DNA of 13,457 bases, taken from contig JBCCZC010000131.1 of assembly GCA_039188505.1 (NCBI GenBank), positions 1 through 13,457 on the forward strand, given 5' to 3'. Shown here piece after piece: positions 1 to 6,495 of the stretch. Position 1 is the stretch's first letter, and every line of letters begins with the position of its first letter. A model generated the notes under the pieces. That model saw nothing but the letters and a program-made list of their open reading frames with translations. It had not been told where the DNA came from and searched no databases. The position numbers were made by a program, and so were the translations under genes. This stretch comes from JBCCZC01 sp039188505 (GTDB lineage: Bacteria; Pseudomonadota; Gammaproteobacteria; Xanthomonadales; SZUA-38).

Positions 1-1
1 C

Positions 2-541
2 GGGATCTCGCTGGCCGCGGGAGCGCTGAGCGCCGGCCTCAAATTTACCGCCGACATGAGCGCGACGGTGCAGGCGGTGCGCTGGTCCCTCGGCCACCTC
101 GCCCAGGTCGGCTACGACCGGATGCTGTTGATGCTTCCCTTCGCCGCGCTGACGTGGCTCCTGCTGCTTTCCCGCGCCCGCGCGCTCGCGGCGCTGGCGC
201 AGAGCGAGGAAAAAGCGCTGACCCAGGGGGTCGATATCCGCTCGCTGAGGACCATCGGTCTCGGCGTCGGGTCGCTCGGCGTCGGCGCGGCGGTGGCGCT
301 GTGCGGTCCGATTGCCTTCGTGGGATTGATCGTGCCCCACATCGTGCGGGGCTGGCTCGGCGCTGCACGCCACCGGCTGCTGCCCGGTTCGATGCTGCTC
401 GGCGGCGCCTTCCTCGTGGCCTGCGATGCCTTCGCCCGCGTCATCCTCGGCAACCGGGAGTTGCCGGTTGGCGTGGTGACAGCGGGGCTCGGGGCCCCGC
501 TGCTCGTCTGGCTGATCAGCCGGCCGCGGCCGGCCGCGTGA
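2..541 (+). CDS. FecCD/BtuC-type ABC transporter permease, C-terminal part (5' end outside window)
   Basis: The frame is open from the window edge and ends at TGA 539-541, so only about the last 179 residues are seen of a family usually near 330-350 residues. The segment holds several hydrophobic helices. It also carries the family signatures: a cytoplasmic loop ending in QGVDIRSLRTI that contacts the ATPase, then GPIAFVGLIVPHIVR, and the C-terminal LPVGVVTAGLGAPLLVWLISR. These are typical of inner-membrane permeases that import iron-siderophore, heme or cobalamin with a BtuD/FecE-like ATPase and a periplasmic binding protein. The substrate cannot be told from this part. No ATPase gene follows. 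The next gene is convergent with its stop 4 bp away, so the permease is the last gene of its unit or its partners lie upstream. Confidence 0.93.
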   Translation, partial: GISLAAGALSAGLKFTADMSATVQAVRWSLGHLAQVGYDRMLLMLPFAALTWLLLLSRARALAALAQSEEKALTQGVDIRSLRTIGLGVGSLGVGAAVALCGPIAFVGLIVPHIVRGWLGAARHRLLPGSMLLGGAFLVACDAFARVILGNRELPVGVVTAGLGAPLLVWLISRPRPAA

Positions 542-545
542 GTGA

Positions 546-1607
546 TCACCGCGTGGCCGAATCGTCGCAGGTCACGCCGCTGATCGAGGCCAGCAGGTCG
601 GCGTTCGACACCTTGCTGCCGTCCGTTCCCATCAGCTCGAAGCGCGCCGCGGTGCAGCCGAGCGGCGTGAGCTCGAGGCGACCCCACTCGATCGGCGGCC
701 CCGACTCGGGCGCGTCGAAGGTGCCGCCTGCACCGAGGAACAGGGTGAAGCTCAGGGTCTGCTCGACGGCCGCCTCGACGGGAAGCGTCTCCGAGATCAG
801 CCAGAGCCGCTCGCCGTTCGACGCGTAGCCAAAGTAGTACACCGTGATGCCCGCGCTGGACTCGATGATGTTGAAACCCTCGCCCAGGAGCGACGGGTCC
901 GCCCAGAGTCCCGACAGACGCACGATCACCGGCGGCGGTCCTTCGGGATCGAGGAAGGTGACGGTCAGCACCGGCGGGTTCGCGCCCTCGCGGCTGCTGA
1001 AGCGTTTGGCAGTCGTGGCCATGCCGGCTTCGCCGATGAAGATGAGCCCATTGTTTGCCGCAGCGCCGGAGCGCCAGCCCGCGACGAGATCTGCGAGCCC
1101 GTCGCTCTGCCAGCTGTAGGTGCCCACGCTGCCCACGGCGTCGTTGACCGCCACCGCGGCGCTATCGAAATCGCCCCCCGGCGCGCTCCACGTTTCCGTG
1201 TCGAAGCTCCGGTGGATCCAGGTCGCATCGCCAGACGCAGAATCAGCGCCACCGCCCTCCTGGTTCGATGCGTTGGAATCGCCCTCACCCCAGCTGGCCG
1301 TTAGCGGATGCGCGGTGATGCGGACGTCGCCGACGATCGATCGGTTCATCTGCAGGGTAATGCTGGCATCCACGATCTCCGCGCCTTCGGGAATCGCACT
1401 CAGGTCATCAAAGGCGAGGACGGCCCGGCGCAGCCCGCCACTCTGGATACGACCCACGAAGATGTGCGAGCCGGCTCCGTTGCTCAGCGCTCCGTTACTG
1501 TCTTCGTAGAGCGTGTTGTCGCGCGTCGGCGCAATTTCGACGGTGGTCTGGGCGTGGGCAGATACACCGACCGCCGCGATGAGCAGGGCTACGACGTTCC
1601 TTCGCAT
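546..1607 (-). CDS. Secreted DNRLRE-like domain protein with C-terminal GLW-type domain
   Basis: This encodes a protein of 353 residues. I chose the ATG at 1607 because a typical signal peptide follows (MRRNVVALLIAAVGVSAHAQ, probable cut after AHA at residue 19) and a GGAG lies 8 nt upstream. An upstream in-frame start would add 34 residues with no signal peptide. Residues about 22-215 resemble the DNRLRE/CBM96-like beta-sandwich: a start like APTRDNTLYED, then a SHIFVGR strand, a RAVLAFDDLSAIPEGAEIVDASI segment, and a C-terminal KRFSSREGANPPVLTVTF strand. Residues about 230-350 form a second domain starting GLWADPSLLGEGFNI with a later GERLWLISE, of a kind I recall as frequent in secreted proteins of Xanthomonadales-like bacteria. 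It is probably a periplasmic or extracellular carbohydrate- or surface-binding protein. No catalytic motif was recognised. The gene stands alone, convergent with the permease and divergent from the SDR gene. Confidence 0.8.
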   Translation of the reverse strand: MRRNVVALLIAAVGVSAHAQTTVEIAPTRDNTLYEDSNGALSNGAGSHIFVGRIQSGGLRRAVLAFDDLSAIPEGAEIVDASITLQMNRSIVGDVRITAHPLTASWGEGDSNASNQEGGGADSASGDATWIHRSFDTETWSAPGGDFDSAAVAVNDAVGSVGTYSWQSDGLADLVAGWRSGAAANNGLIFIGEAGMATTAKRFSSREGANPPVLTVTFLDPEGPPPVIVRLSGLWADPSLLGEGFNIIESSAGITVYYFGYASNGERLWLISETLPVEAAVEQTLSFTLFLGAGGTFDAPESGPPIEWGRLELTPLGCTAARFELMGTDGSKVSNADLLASISGVTCDDSATR

Positions 1608-1759
1608 GGCTGAATCTCCGATTGACCTGGCGGCCAGCATAGCCGACGGGCATGAGCGTCCAGTGACGGCAGGATCGCATCCACGGCGGCGTTGCGTCGG
1701 ATCGCGCAATCGAGCACGCTCGCGGTTTCCCGTGGCGAAGCGAACAGGAGTCCCTCCCC

Positions 1760-2452
1760 ATGACGCGAACGGCAGTGGTTACCGGAGCGAATCGAGGCAT
1801 CGGTCGGGAGGTCGCGCGCGGCCTGGCCGCCCAGGGCATGGCGGTCATCCTGGCCTGCCGGGATGCCGACGGCGGTCGCGCCGCGGCGGAGGGCGCGGCG
1901 GAGGGCGCGGCGGAACTCGCTGCGGCCGACGTCGTGGCCGTCGACCTCGCGGACCCCGAGGCAGTGGCACGCTGCGGCGCGGCGCTCGCGGACCGGGCCG
2001 TCGACGTTCTCGTGAACAACGCGGGCGTGCTGCATCGTGGGGACGGGCTCGACTTCAGCGCCGCGGAGATCGAGGCGGCGATGCAGAGCAATGCCCTGGC
2101 ACCGCTCGCGCTCGCCCAGGCCCTGCTGCCGGGCATGGTGTCGCGCGGGTTCGGCCGGATCGTCAACGTCTCTTCGGGCTGGGGCAGCTTTACCGAGGGC
2201 CTCAGTGGGCCCTTGCCCTACGCGGTGTCGAAGGCGGCGCTCAATGCGGTGACGGTGAAGCTCGCCGCGGACCTGCCGCCGGGGGTCAAGGTCAACGCCT
2301 GCTGCCCGGGGTGGGTCCGCACGCGCATGGGCGGCGACGCGGCGGACCGGTCCGTCGCGGAGGGTGCGGATACGCCGCTGTGGCTCGCGACCCTCGACGA
2401 CTCCGGTCCCTCTGGCGGCTTCTTCCGCGACCGGCGCCCGATCGGCTGGTAA
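1760..2452 (+). CDS. Short-chain dehydrogenase/reductase (carbonyl-reductase-like)
   Basis: This is a 230-residue classical SDR, a soluble NAD(P)(H)-dependent oxidoreductase with a Rossmann fold. The cofactor glycine motif TGANRGIG is at residues 8-15. R34 after the second strand (LACRD) suggests NADP(H). NNAG is at 86-89. The active site consists of N111, the Ser pair 138-139, Y154 and K158 (YAVSK). The tail SGGFFRDRRPIGW is like that of carbonyl-reductase-type SDRs. The start has an AGGAG 9 nt upstream. The physiological substrate is not predictable. Residues 42-52 contain a tandem AAEG repeat encoded by a 12-bp DNA repeat in a surface region between strands, probably harmless. The downstream sulfotransferase begins 60 bp later on the same strand and could be co-transcribed. 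Confidence 0.93.
   Translation: MTRTAVVTGANRGIGREVARGLAAQGMAVILACRDADGGRAAAEGAAEGAAELAAADVVAVDLADPEAVARCGAALADRAVDVLVNNAGVLHRGDGLDFSAAEIEAAMQSNALAPLALAQALLPGMVSRGFGRIVNVSSGWGSFTEGLSGPLPYAVSKAALNAVTVKLAADLPPGVKVNACCPGWVRTRMGGDAADRSVAEGADTPLWLATLDDSGPSGGFFRDRRPIGW
1883..1906 (+). repeat. 12-bp tandem repeat inside the SDR gene
   Basis: Two perfect copies of gcggcggagggc lie head to tail (1883-1894, 1895-1906), and a third copy at 1907-1918 matches for its first 8 bases. The period is a multiple of three, so the copies encode AAEG-AAEG-AAEL and keep the frame. This looks like a slippage product in a loop of the SDR. Confidence 0.8.
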
Positions 2453-2512
2453 CGACTGGTCAAGGCGTGGAGGTGTCGCTATTCTCTTCGCGGTTCTGCT
2501 GACCCTGCCGCC

Positions 2513-3139
2513 GTGCTGATCTCCGACTCCCACGAATTCGTCTTCGTCCATGTGCGCCGCGCTGCCGGTACGTCGATCCGTACCCAGCTCGAGGAATACG
2601 CACTGCCGCGGCGTCGAAACCTCGTGACCCGAGGATTCAGCCGCCTCGGGCTCGTGCGCGACTACCATCGGCACGCCTTCCGGGCCCACGCGCCGCTCCG
2701 GGCTGCCTGGAAGACCATGCCGCCGGACCGCTATGCGAGCTACTTCAAGTTCGCCTTCGTGCGCAATCCGTGGGAGCGCCTCGTTTCCGAATACGAGTAC
2801 GTTCGCGGCTGTGATGGCCACGCCCGCCGCGATCGCGTGGCCGGCATGGGATTCCCGGAATTCGTCCGCTATCAATCGGGTCGCCGCGACGGTGACGAGG
2901 TGGACATGCTGCTCGGTCCCGACGGCGATATCGGCGTCGACCTCGTCGGCCGCGTCGAACGTCTCCAGGAGGATTATGACGTCGTCTGCGAGCGGCTCGG
3001 CATCCCGTCAGCGCGACTTCCGCACCTTAACGTCGGCGGTAACCGCGACTACCGCGACTACTACGACGATGACACCGCAGCGTTCGTCGCCACCTGCTGG
3101 GAAAGCGCCATCAGCGCCTTCGGCTACCGTTTTACTTGA
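2513..3139 (+). CDS. Sulfotransferase family 2-like protein (PAPS-dependent, carbohydrate-type)
   Basis: This encodes 208 residues from a GTG start. No in-frame ATG lies between the preceding SDR stop (same frame) and this codon, and the Shine-Dalgarno signal is weak. The family transfers sulfate from PAPS to hydroxyls, usually of sugars. Visible signatures are the N-terminal strand-loop FVFVHVRRAAGTSIR (9-23), equivalent to the 5'-phosphosulfate loop, and FKFAFVRNPWERLVSEY (78-94), the 3'-phosphate motif with R84 and S92. A histidine (H59, RAHAPLRAAWK) lies where the family has its catalytic base. RVERLQEDYDVVCERLGI and a final LPHLNVGGNRDYRDYY are typical of the C-terminal half. The lysine usual in the first loop (PKxAGTS) is replaced by R16 in an RR pair. 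No signal peptide or membrane helix is seen, so it is probably cytosolic. The acceptor is unknown. It could act on a cell-surface glycan or a small molecule. Confidence 0.85.
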   Translation: MLISDSHEFVFVHVRRAAGTSIRTQLEEYALPRRRNLVTRGFSRLGLVRDYHRHAFRAHAPLRAAWKTMPPDRYASYFKFAFVRNPWERLVSEYEYVRGCDGHARRDRVAGMGFPEFVRYQSGRRDGDEVDMLLGPDGDIGVDLVGRVERLQEDYDVVCERLGIPSARLPHLNVGGNRDYRDYYDDDTAAFVATCWESAISAFGYRFT

Positions 3140-3302
3140 CGAGCCTGCAGCGCGGGCAAACGCTCGCTGCGGCACCTTGGGCATCCGTCCAGAAGCCCGA
3201 GCCCCCTCGTCGCATGGCTCGGGCCTTGCTCCTCACGCTATCGAACCCCTGGACGGCACCCAAGGCGCCTCGCTTGAGCGTTTGCCCACCCTGCAGGCTC
3301 GT
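3139..3302. repeat. Hairpin repeat unit A (long imperfect inverted repeat with conserved 50-bp core)
   Basis: Left arm 3139-3193 is complementary to right arm 3247-3302. The outer 12 bp (acgagcctgcag / ctgcaggctcgt) are perfect, then GGGCAAACGCTC pairs with GAGCGTTTGCCC, and CCTTGGG and CCGTCCAG blocks pair further in. I estimate about 80% pairing over 55 bp. The loop is a 50-bp core (3195-3244) that recurs in unit B. Inside the core, CCCGAGCC (3196-3203) pairs with GGCTCGGG (3216-3223). The left arm begins at the last base of the sulfotransferase stop codon. No T-tract follows. It is probably a REP/BIME- or MITE-like extragenic element, or a bidirectional transcription-terminating structure between convergent genes. 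Confidence 0.85.
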
Positions 3303-3473
3303 AGCGACCCTCGATCGCGGGAACTCGCGGGCTGCAGCGGCCCCGAACCCGTCGAGGCGCCCGATCCCCCTCGTCGCATGGCTTTGGCCATGCTCCTCAC
3401 GCGATCGACCACCTCGCCGGCCCCGGCAGCGCTTCGCTCTCGCGGCTTCCCACGATCGAGGGTGGAAGCGAGC
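3297..3473. repeat. Hairpin repeat unit B (second copy; conserved core, different arms)
   Basis: Left arm 3297-3357 pairs with right arm 3412-3473. The strongest block is ACCCTCGATCG (3307-3317) with CGATCGAGGGT (3453-3463). In the outer 33 bp I count 26 matching pairs, and CGAGG at 3353-3357 pairs with CCTCG at 3412-3416 next to the core. The core at 3359-3408 matches the unit A core at 45 of 50 positions, 164 bp downstream in the same orientation. The arms are unlike those of unit A in sequence but keep self-complementarity and nearly the same lengths. Unit B shares its first six bases with the end of unit A. Confidence 0.82.
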
Positions 3474-3483
3474 CTGGGAAGGG

Positions 3484-3546
3484 GGAAACGCGGGCTGCTG
3501 CGACCCGTGCATCCGCCCAAGCACTCGATCCCCCCGTCGCTCAGGC
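3484..3546. repeat. Truncated hairpin repeat unit C
   Basis: This stretch repeats the inner left arm and the beginning of the core of unit B: gggaa, then cgcgggctgc, a gcg.ccc block, and gatcccccc-gtcgc against gatccccctcgtcgc. The remaining core and the right arm are absent. The copy runs to or just past the stop codon of the dioxygenase gene (TCA at 3541-3543 on the + strand), so the 3' end of that gene may have been formed by the element. Alignment by eye; the boundaries are approximate. Confidence 0.6.
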
Positions 3547-4218
3547 TGTGCGTGTGGGTGCGGGACGCAGGACGAAGTCGAAGCGGGCGTGGAGGTCGCC
3601 GTCGGTTTCCGTCGTTGCCATAAGCAGTGATTCCGAGAAGATACCGTCGCTGGCATTCATCGGTTCGTCCGGGAAGTAGAGCTGCGTGGTCAGCAAACGG
3701 GTCCCCGGGCCCTGGACCCTGACGTGCAGGTGCGGCGTCCGGGAGAAGCCGAAGTCGGTGTAGGCCGCAGGTTTGATCGTCTCCAGGCGGAAACGACCGT
3801 CGTTGTCGGTGAACTGGTGACCCCGGAGGCGGAAGCCTTCGTTGTCGTAGACGCCCGCGGCATCACAGCTCCACACGTCGAGGACAGCCCCGGGGACCGG
3901 CAGACAGTCCGTGGTGAGGACACGCCCTTCGACCACCAGCGGCAGTCCGGCCATGCCCGGTTCCCGAAGATTGCTCCGGTGCGGCGTGTCGGGGGTGTAG
4001 TAGGGGCCCTGGGTCTGCGCCCGGGTGGCCTCGTACCCCGCGCAGTCGGGCGTCGGTTCGAGGGCCACCGGAGACATGGACGCCGCAGCAAAGCTGTAGT
4101 GCAGCGGTCGTTCGCGGGACTGCCAGAACAGCCAGCCGACGGCGCCTCCGGCCCCCGCGACGGTTGCGCCAATCGTGCCACCGACGAGCTTGAGCAGTGT
4201 CCTGCGCTTCGATTTCAT
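3541..4218 (-). CDS. Intradiol ring-cleavage dioxygenase-like protein with N-terminal Tat-like/membrane segment
   Basis: This encodes 225 residues; the start has an AGAGG about 9 nt upstream. The fold is that of protocatechuate 3,4-/catechol 1,2-dioxygenases, non-heme Fe(III) enzymes that open catechol rings between the hydroxyls. Visible signs are QGPYYTP (70-76), an inserted-sandwich strand VEGRVLTTDCLPVPGAVLDVWSCDAAGVYDN, and TDNDGRFRLETIKPAAY. The four expected iron ligands are present: Y124, Y153, H163 and H165 (TPHLHV). The N-terminus reads SKRRTLLKL followed by a hydrophobic stretch (about 11-31), like a Tat signal or membrane anchor. The protein is therefore probably exported, unlike the cytosolic beta-ketoadipate enzymes, and belongs to the secreted PcaH-like group of unclear substrate. 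No pathway partner gene is adjacent. Its 3' end abuts the repeat array. Confidence 0.85.
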   Translation of the reverse strand: MKSKRRTLLKLVGGTIGATVAGAGGAVGWLFWQSRERPLHYSFAAASMSPVALEPTPDCAGYEATRAQTQGPYYTPDTPHRSNLREPGMAGLPLVVEGRVLTTDCLPVPGAVLDVWSCDAAGVYDNEGFRLRGHQFTDNDGRFRLETIKPAAYTDFGFSRTPHLHVRVQGPGTRLLTTQLYFPDEPMNASDGIFSESLLMATTETDGDLHARFDFVLRPAPTRTA

Positions 4219-4351
4219 GGCTCTGTTCCTCTCCCGGGCTCTCAGCCTTGTCCAAATATTGCATCAGTTTCGCAGAGCTCGCCAAATTCACTTGCCATAT
4301 CAAAGCGTTAACTCCGACAGGCTGCTAGCATCAAGCGGTTCAGCCTCCGCC

Positions 4352-4398
4352 TGAACGAAAAAACCCCGCCCGGCTCGCGCCGGACGGGGTTGCGTTCA
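4352..4398 (-). terminator. Rho-independent terminator of the S9 peptidase transcript
   Basis: On the - strand a GC-rich stem is followed by six T. AACCCCG (4362-4368) pairs with CGGGGTT (4385-4391), CCGGC (4370-4374) pairs with GCCGG (4379-4383), and the loop is TCGC. The A6 at 4358-4363 on the + strand gives the U-tract. TGAACG and CGTTCA (4352-4357, 4393-4398) can extend the base. A second perfect hairpin lies between it and the stop codon: GGCGAGC 4402-4408 with GCTCGCC 4414-4420. Confidence 0.9.
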
Positions 4399-4432
4399 GC
4401 TGGCGAGCGCGATGCTCGCCGGGCAGGGCGGC

Positions 4433-6352
4433 CTACGGGCCGCTGCTGCCGATGTGCTTCTCGAAGAACTGCTCCATCTTGGTGTAGAGCTCGATCCGGT
4501 TCTCCTGCTTGCTGAAACCGTGACCTTCGTTGTTCTTCACGAGCCACTCGTAGGGCTTGTTGTGCTTCTCCATCTCATCGCGCAGGCGATCGGCGTGCTT
4601 CATGCTCACACGCGGGTCCTTGCGGCCGTGGACGATGAAGATCGGCGCCTGGATGTTCTCGACGTGATTCACCGGCGAGATCGCTTCCAGGAATTCCTCT
4701 TCCGTGTCCGGATCGCCGACCTGCATCTTCATCTGCTCGGCGGCGAGGTTCCAGCGCTTCGGCATGGTCTCGAAGAGCAGGGCCACATCGGTCACGCCGA
4801 CGTAGTTCACGCCGCACTTGTAGAGCTCAGGCGTGAAGGTCATGCCGGCCATCGTGGCGTAGCCACCGTAGCTGGCGCCGTAGATGCAGACGCGATCTTC
4901 GTTGGCGATGCCTTCCTCGACAGCCCACTTCACGCCGTCCGAGATGTCGTCCTGCATGGTCCGGCCCCACTGCTTGTAGCCGGCCTCGAGGTGCTCGCGA
5001 CCGTAGCCCGTCGAGCCGCGGAAGTTCATCTGCAGCACGGCGTAGCCGCGGCTGGCGAAGAACTGGTGCTCCTGGTTGAAGCCCCAGAAATCGCGGGCCC
5101 AGGGACCACCGTGCGGGTTGACGATCAGCGGCAGATCCTTGCCATCGCTGCCCTTCGGCAGGGTCAGGTAGCCGTGGATCTTCATGCCGTCGCGGGCCGT
5201 GTAGCTGATGGCCTTCATCTCGGTCATCTGCGACGGATCGATCCAGGGCATGCGGTCGACGAGCGGCTCCAGTGCGGCCTTCTCGCGGTTGAACAGGAAG
5301 TAGCCGCCCGGGTCGGTGTCGCTGCTGGTCGAGATGACCATCAGGTTTTCCGCCTTGTCACGGCTGGCGATGCTGACCACCTTGTCGGGGAAGGCATTCT
5401 CGAGGCCGGTCATCATCGCGGTGAACTCTTCATCGATGCCCACCCACTGCGGCTTCGACGTGTAGTACGTCGCCGCGAGGACCTTCTCGTACTTCTCCGA
5501 CATCATCAGGCCGCCGGCGTCGACTTCCTCGTGGCGGAAGATCAGATCACCGAGTTCTTTGGTCTTCGGGTTGTAGCGGTAGATGCCCGAGGTGTTCTCG
5601 CCCTGGTTCGAACCCACGAACCAGTGCTCGTTGTCGTAATCGAAGAACAGCGGGGAGATGCCGTTCGGATCGTCCCAGTTGTAGCGATCGACGACGGTCC
5701 ACTCGTCTTCCTCGGTGTCCCGATACCAGGTCTCGACCATCAGCTTGTCCTGGGCAACGGCGCCGCGGATCTTGCCGTCATGATCGGTGATCCAGCCGGA
5801 AACCGTACCCGGGTTCCGCTCGACCATCTTCATGCCGCCGTTCTTGATGTTCACCTTGTAGACGTCCGGTGAGCCAACGCGGCGCTTGTCGTAGGAGACC
5901 AGGATGTGACGCTCGTCGTCCTCGAGGGTGTCGAGGATGCCCGGCGTCGGCATGCCGCTCGTGGGAACGCCGTCGATGTCCGCGAACGGATCGATGAGCG
6001 TCTTGATGCGGCCGCCCTTGCGGTCCACGGCATACATGGCCACGGCTTCGGCGCCGTCGGCATCGATGCCAAACAGGATGCGGTCATTGGTGACCCACGT
6101 GTAACCGGCGACGTCCTGGTCCTCGAGGCCCGTGATGAACTTGGACTTCGACCGATCCTCAAGATCGATGATCGCGATGTTCCGGCGGTCGTTGGCCGGC
6201 GCGATGGCCGCGAGGTACTTGCCGTTCGGCGAGACCGTCACGGAGGTGTACGCTGCATTCTTGAACAGGTCCTCGACCGTCGGCTTGGCGAGCACTGCGG
6301 TCGAGACGACCAGCAGGAGACAAGCGACGAGACCTTTCTTCAGATATTGCAT
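4433..6352 (-). CDS. Secreted S9-family (prolyl oligopeptidase-type) serine peptidase
   Basis: This encodes 639 residues with a Sec signal peptide (MQYLKKGLVACLLLVVSTAVLA, cut near residue 22), so it acts in the periplasm or outside. Residues about 30-370 form a beta-propeller-like region (SVTVSPNGKYLA, TWVTNDRILFG, further blade-like strands). Residues about 375-635 form the alpha/beta-hydrolase peptidase domain. The oxyanion-side motif is NPHGGP (412-417). The triad is S494 in GASYGG, D579 in HGRKDPRV and H611 in NEGHGF. The family cleaves short peptides, often dipeptidyl-peptidase or acylaminoacyl-peptidase activity; the exact specificity is not evident. GGGAG lies 6-7 nt before the ATG. 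A perfect TATAAT lies 62 bp upstream and a strong terminator follows, suggesting a monocistronic unit. Confidence 0.94.
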   Translation of the reverse strand: MQYLKKGLVACLLLVVSTAVLAKPTVEDLFKNAAYTSVTVSPNGKYLAAIAPANDRRNIAIIDLEDRSKSKFITGLEDQDVAGYTWVTNDRILFGIDADGAEAVAMYAVDRKGGRIKTLIDPFADIDGVPTSGMPTPGILDTLEDDERHILVSYDKRRVGSPDVYKVNIKNGGMKMVERNPGTVSGWITDHDGKIRGAVAQDKLMVETWYRDTEEDEWTVVDRYNWDDPNGISPLFFDYDNEHWFVGSNQGENTSGIYRYNPKTKELGDLIFRHEEVDAGGLMMSEKYEKVLAATYYTSKPQWVGIDEEFTAMMTGLENAFPDKVVSIASRDKAENLMVISTSSDTDPGGYFLFNREKAALEPLVDRMPWIDPSQMTEMKAISYTARDGMKIHGYLTLPKGSDGKDLPLIVNPHGGPWARDFWGFNQEHQFFASRGYAVLQMNFRGSTGYGREHLEAGYKQWGRTMQDDISDGVKWAVEEGIANEDRVCIYGASYGGYATMAGMTFTPELYKCGVNYVGVTDVALLFETMPKRWNLAAEQMKMQVGDPDTEEEFLEAISPVNHVENIQAPIFIVHGRKDPRVSMKHADRLRDEMEKHNKPYEWLVKNNEGHGFSKQENRIELYTKMEQFFEKHIGSSGP

Positions 6353-6414
6353 CTGGATCTCCCTTGCACTGACGAGTGTTGCGAAAGTGGCGCGCGCCGC
6401 GCCACGGCCCCTGC

Positions 6415-6420
6415 ATTATA
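6415..6420 (-). promoter_or_regulatory. Probable -10 box of the S9 peptidase promoter
   Basis: A perfect TATAAT on the - strand lies 62 bp upstream of the peptidase ATG, in a short AT-rich island. No good -35 hexamer is found at 16-18 bp spacing (the best is an ATGAGA-like stretch), so the promoter may need an activator or be weak. Confidence 0.5.
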
Positions 6421-6465
6421 GATAGAGACCGCGCCATTTCTCATGTCGATCGTCACAGGCGAATT

Positions 6466-6481
6466 CTTCACATTTGTGAAG
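6466..6481. promoter_or_regulatory. Perfect 16-bp palindrome upstream of the S9 peptidase promoter (operator candidate)
   Basis: CTTCACA-TT-TGTGAAG is perfectly symmetric. It sits about 46 bp upstream of the TATAAT of the peptidase gene and 15 bp beyond the aceK stop codon. The symmetry suits a dimeric regulator site. It could instead fold as a weak hairpin at the end of the aceK transcript, but it has no U-tract. Confidence 0.4.
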
Positions 6482-6495
6482 GTCCGCCGGCGGCC

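Noticed and set aside
1883..1918. Phase-variable repeat switching the SDR on and off
   Set aside because: The period is 12 bp, so copy-number changes keep the reading frame.
3139..3546. CRISPR array
   Set aside because: The repeats are long, imperfect, self-complementary units of about 165 bp, with only two full copies and no spacers or cas genes.
3132..3656. Long overlapping open frames on both strands across the repeat block
   Set aside because: They run through inverted repeats and into neighbouring genes, have no ribosome sites or recognisable family features, and are rich in Arg/Pro/Ser as expected for GC-rich non-coding frames.
4225..4320. Promoter for the dioxygenase gene (TTGGCG...CAATAT or TTGATA-like boxes on the - strand)
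   Set aside because: The region is fairly AT-rich and a promoter is likely, but no pair of boxes matches well enough to place it.
4412..5872. Long + strand open frame of about 486 codons opposite the S9 peptidase
   Set aside because: Antisense shadow of a gene with clear catalytic motifs; its product is a low-complexity Val/His/Leu/Arg mix typical of reverse frames in high-GC genes.
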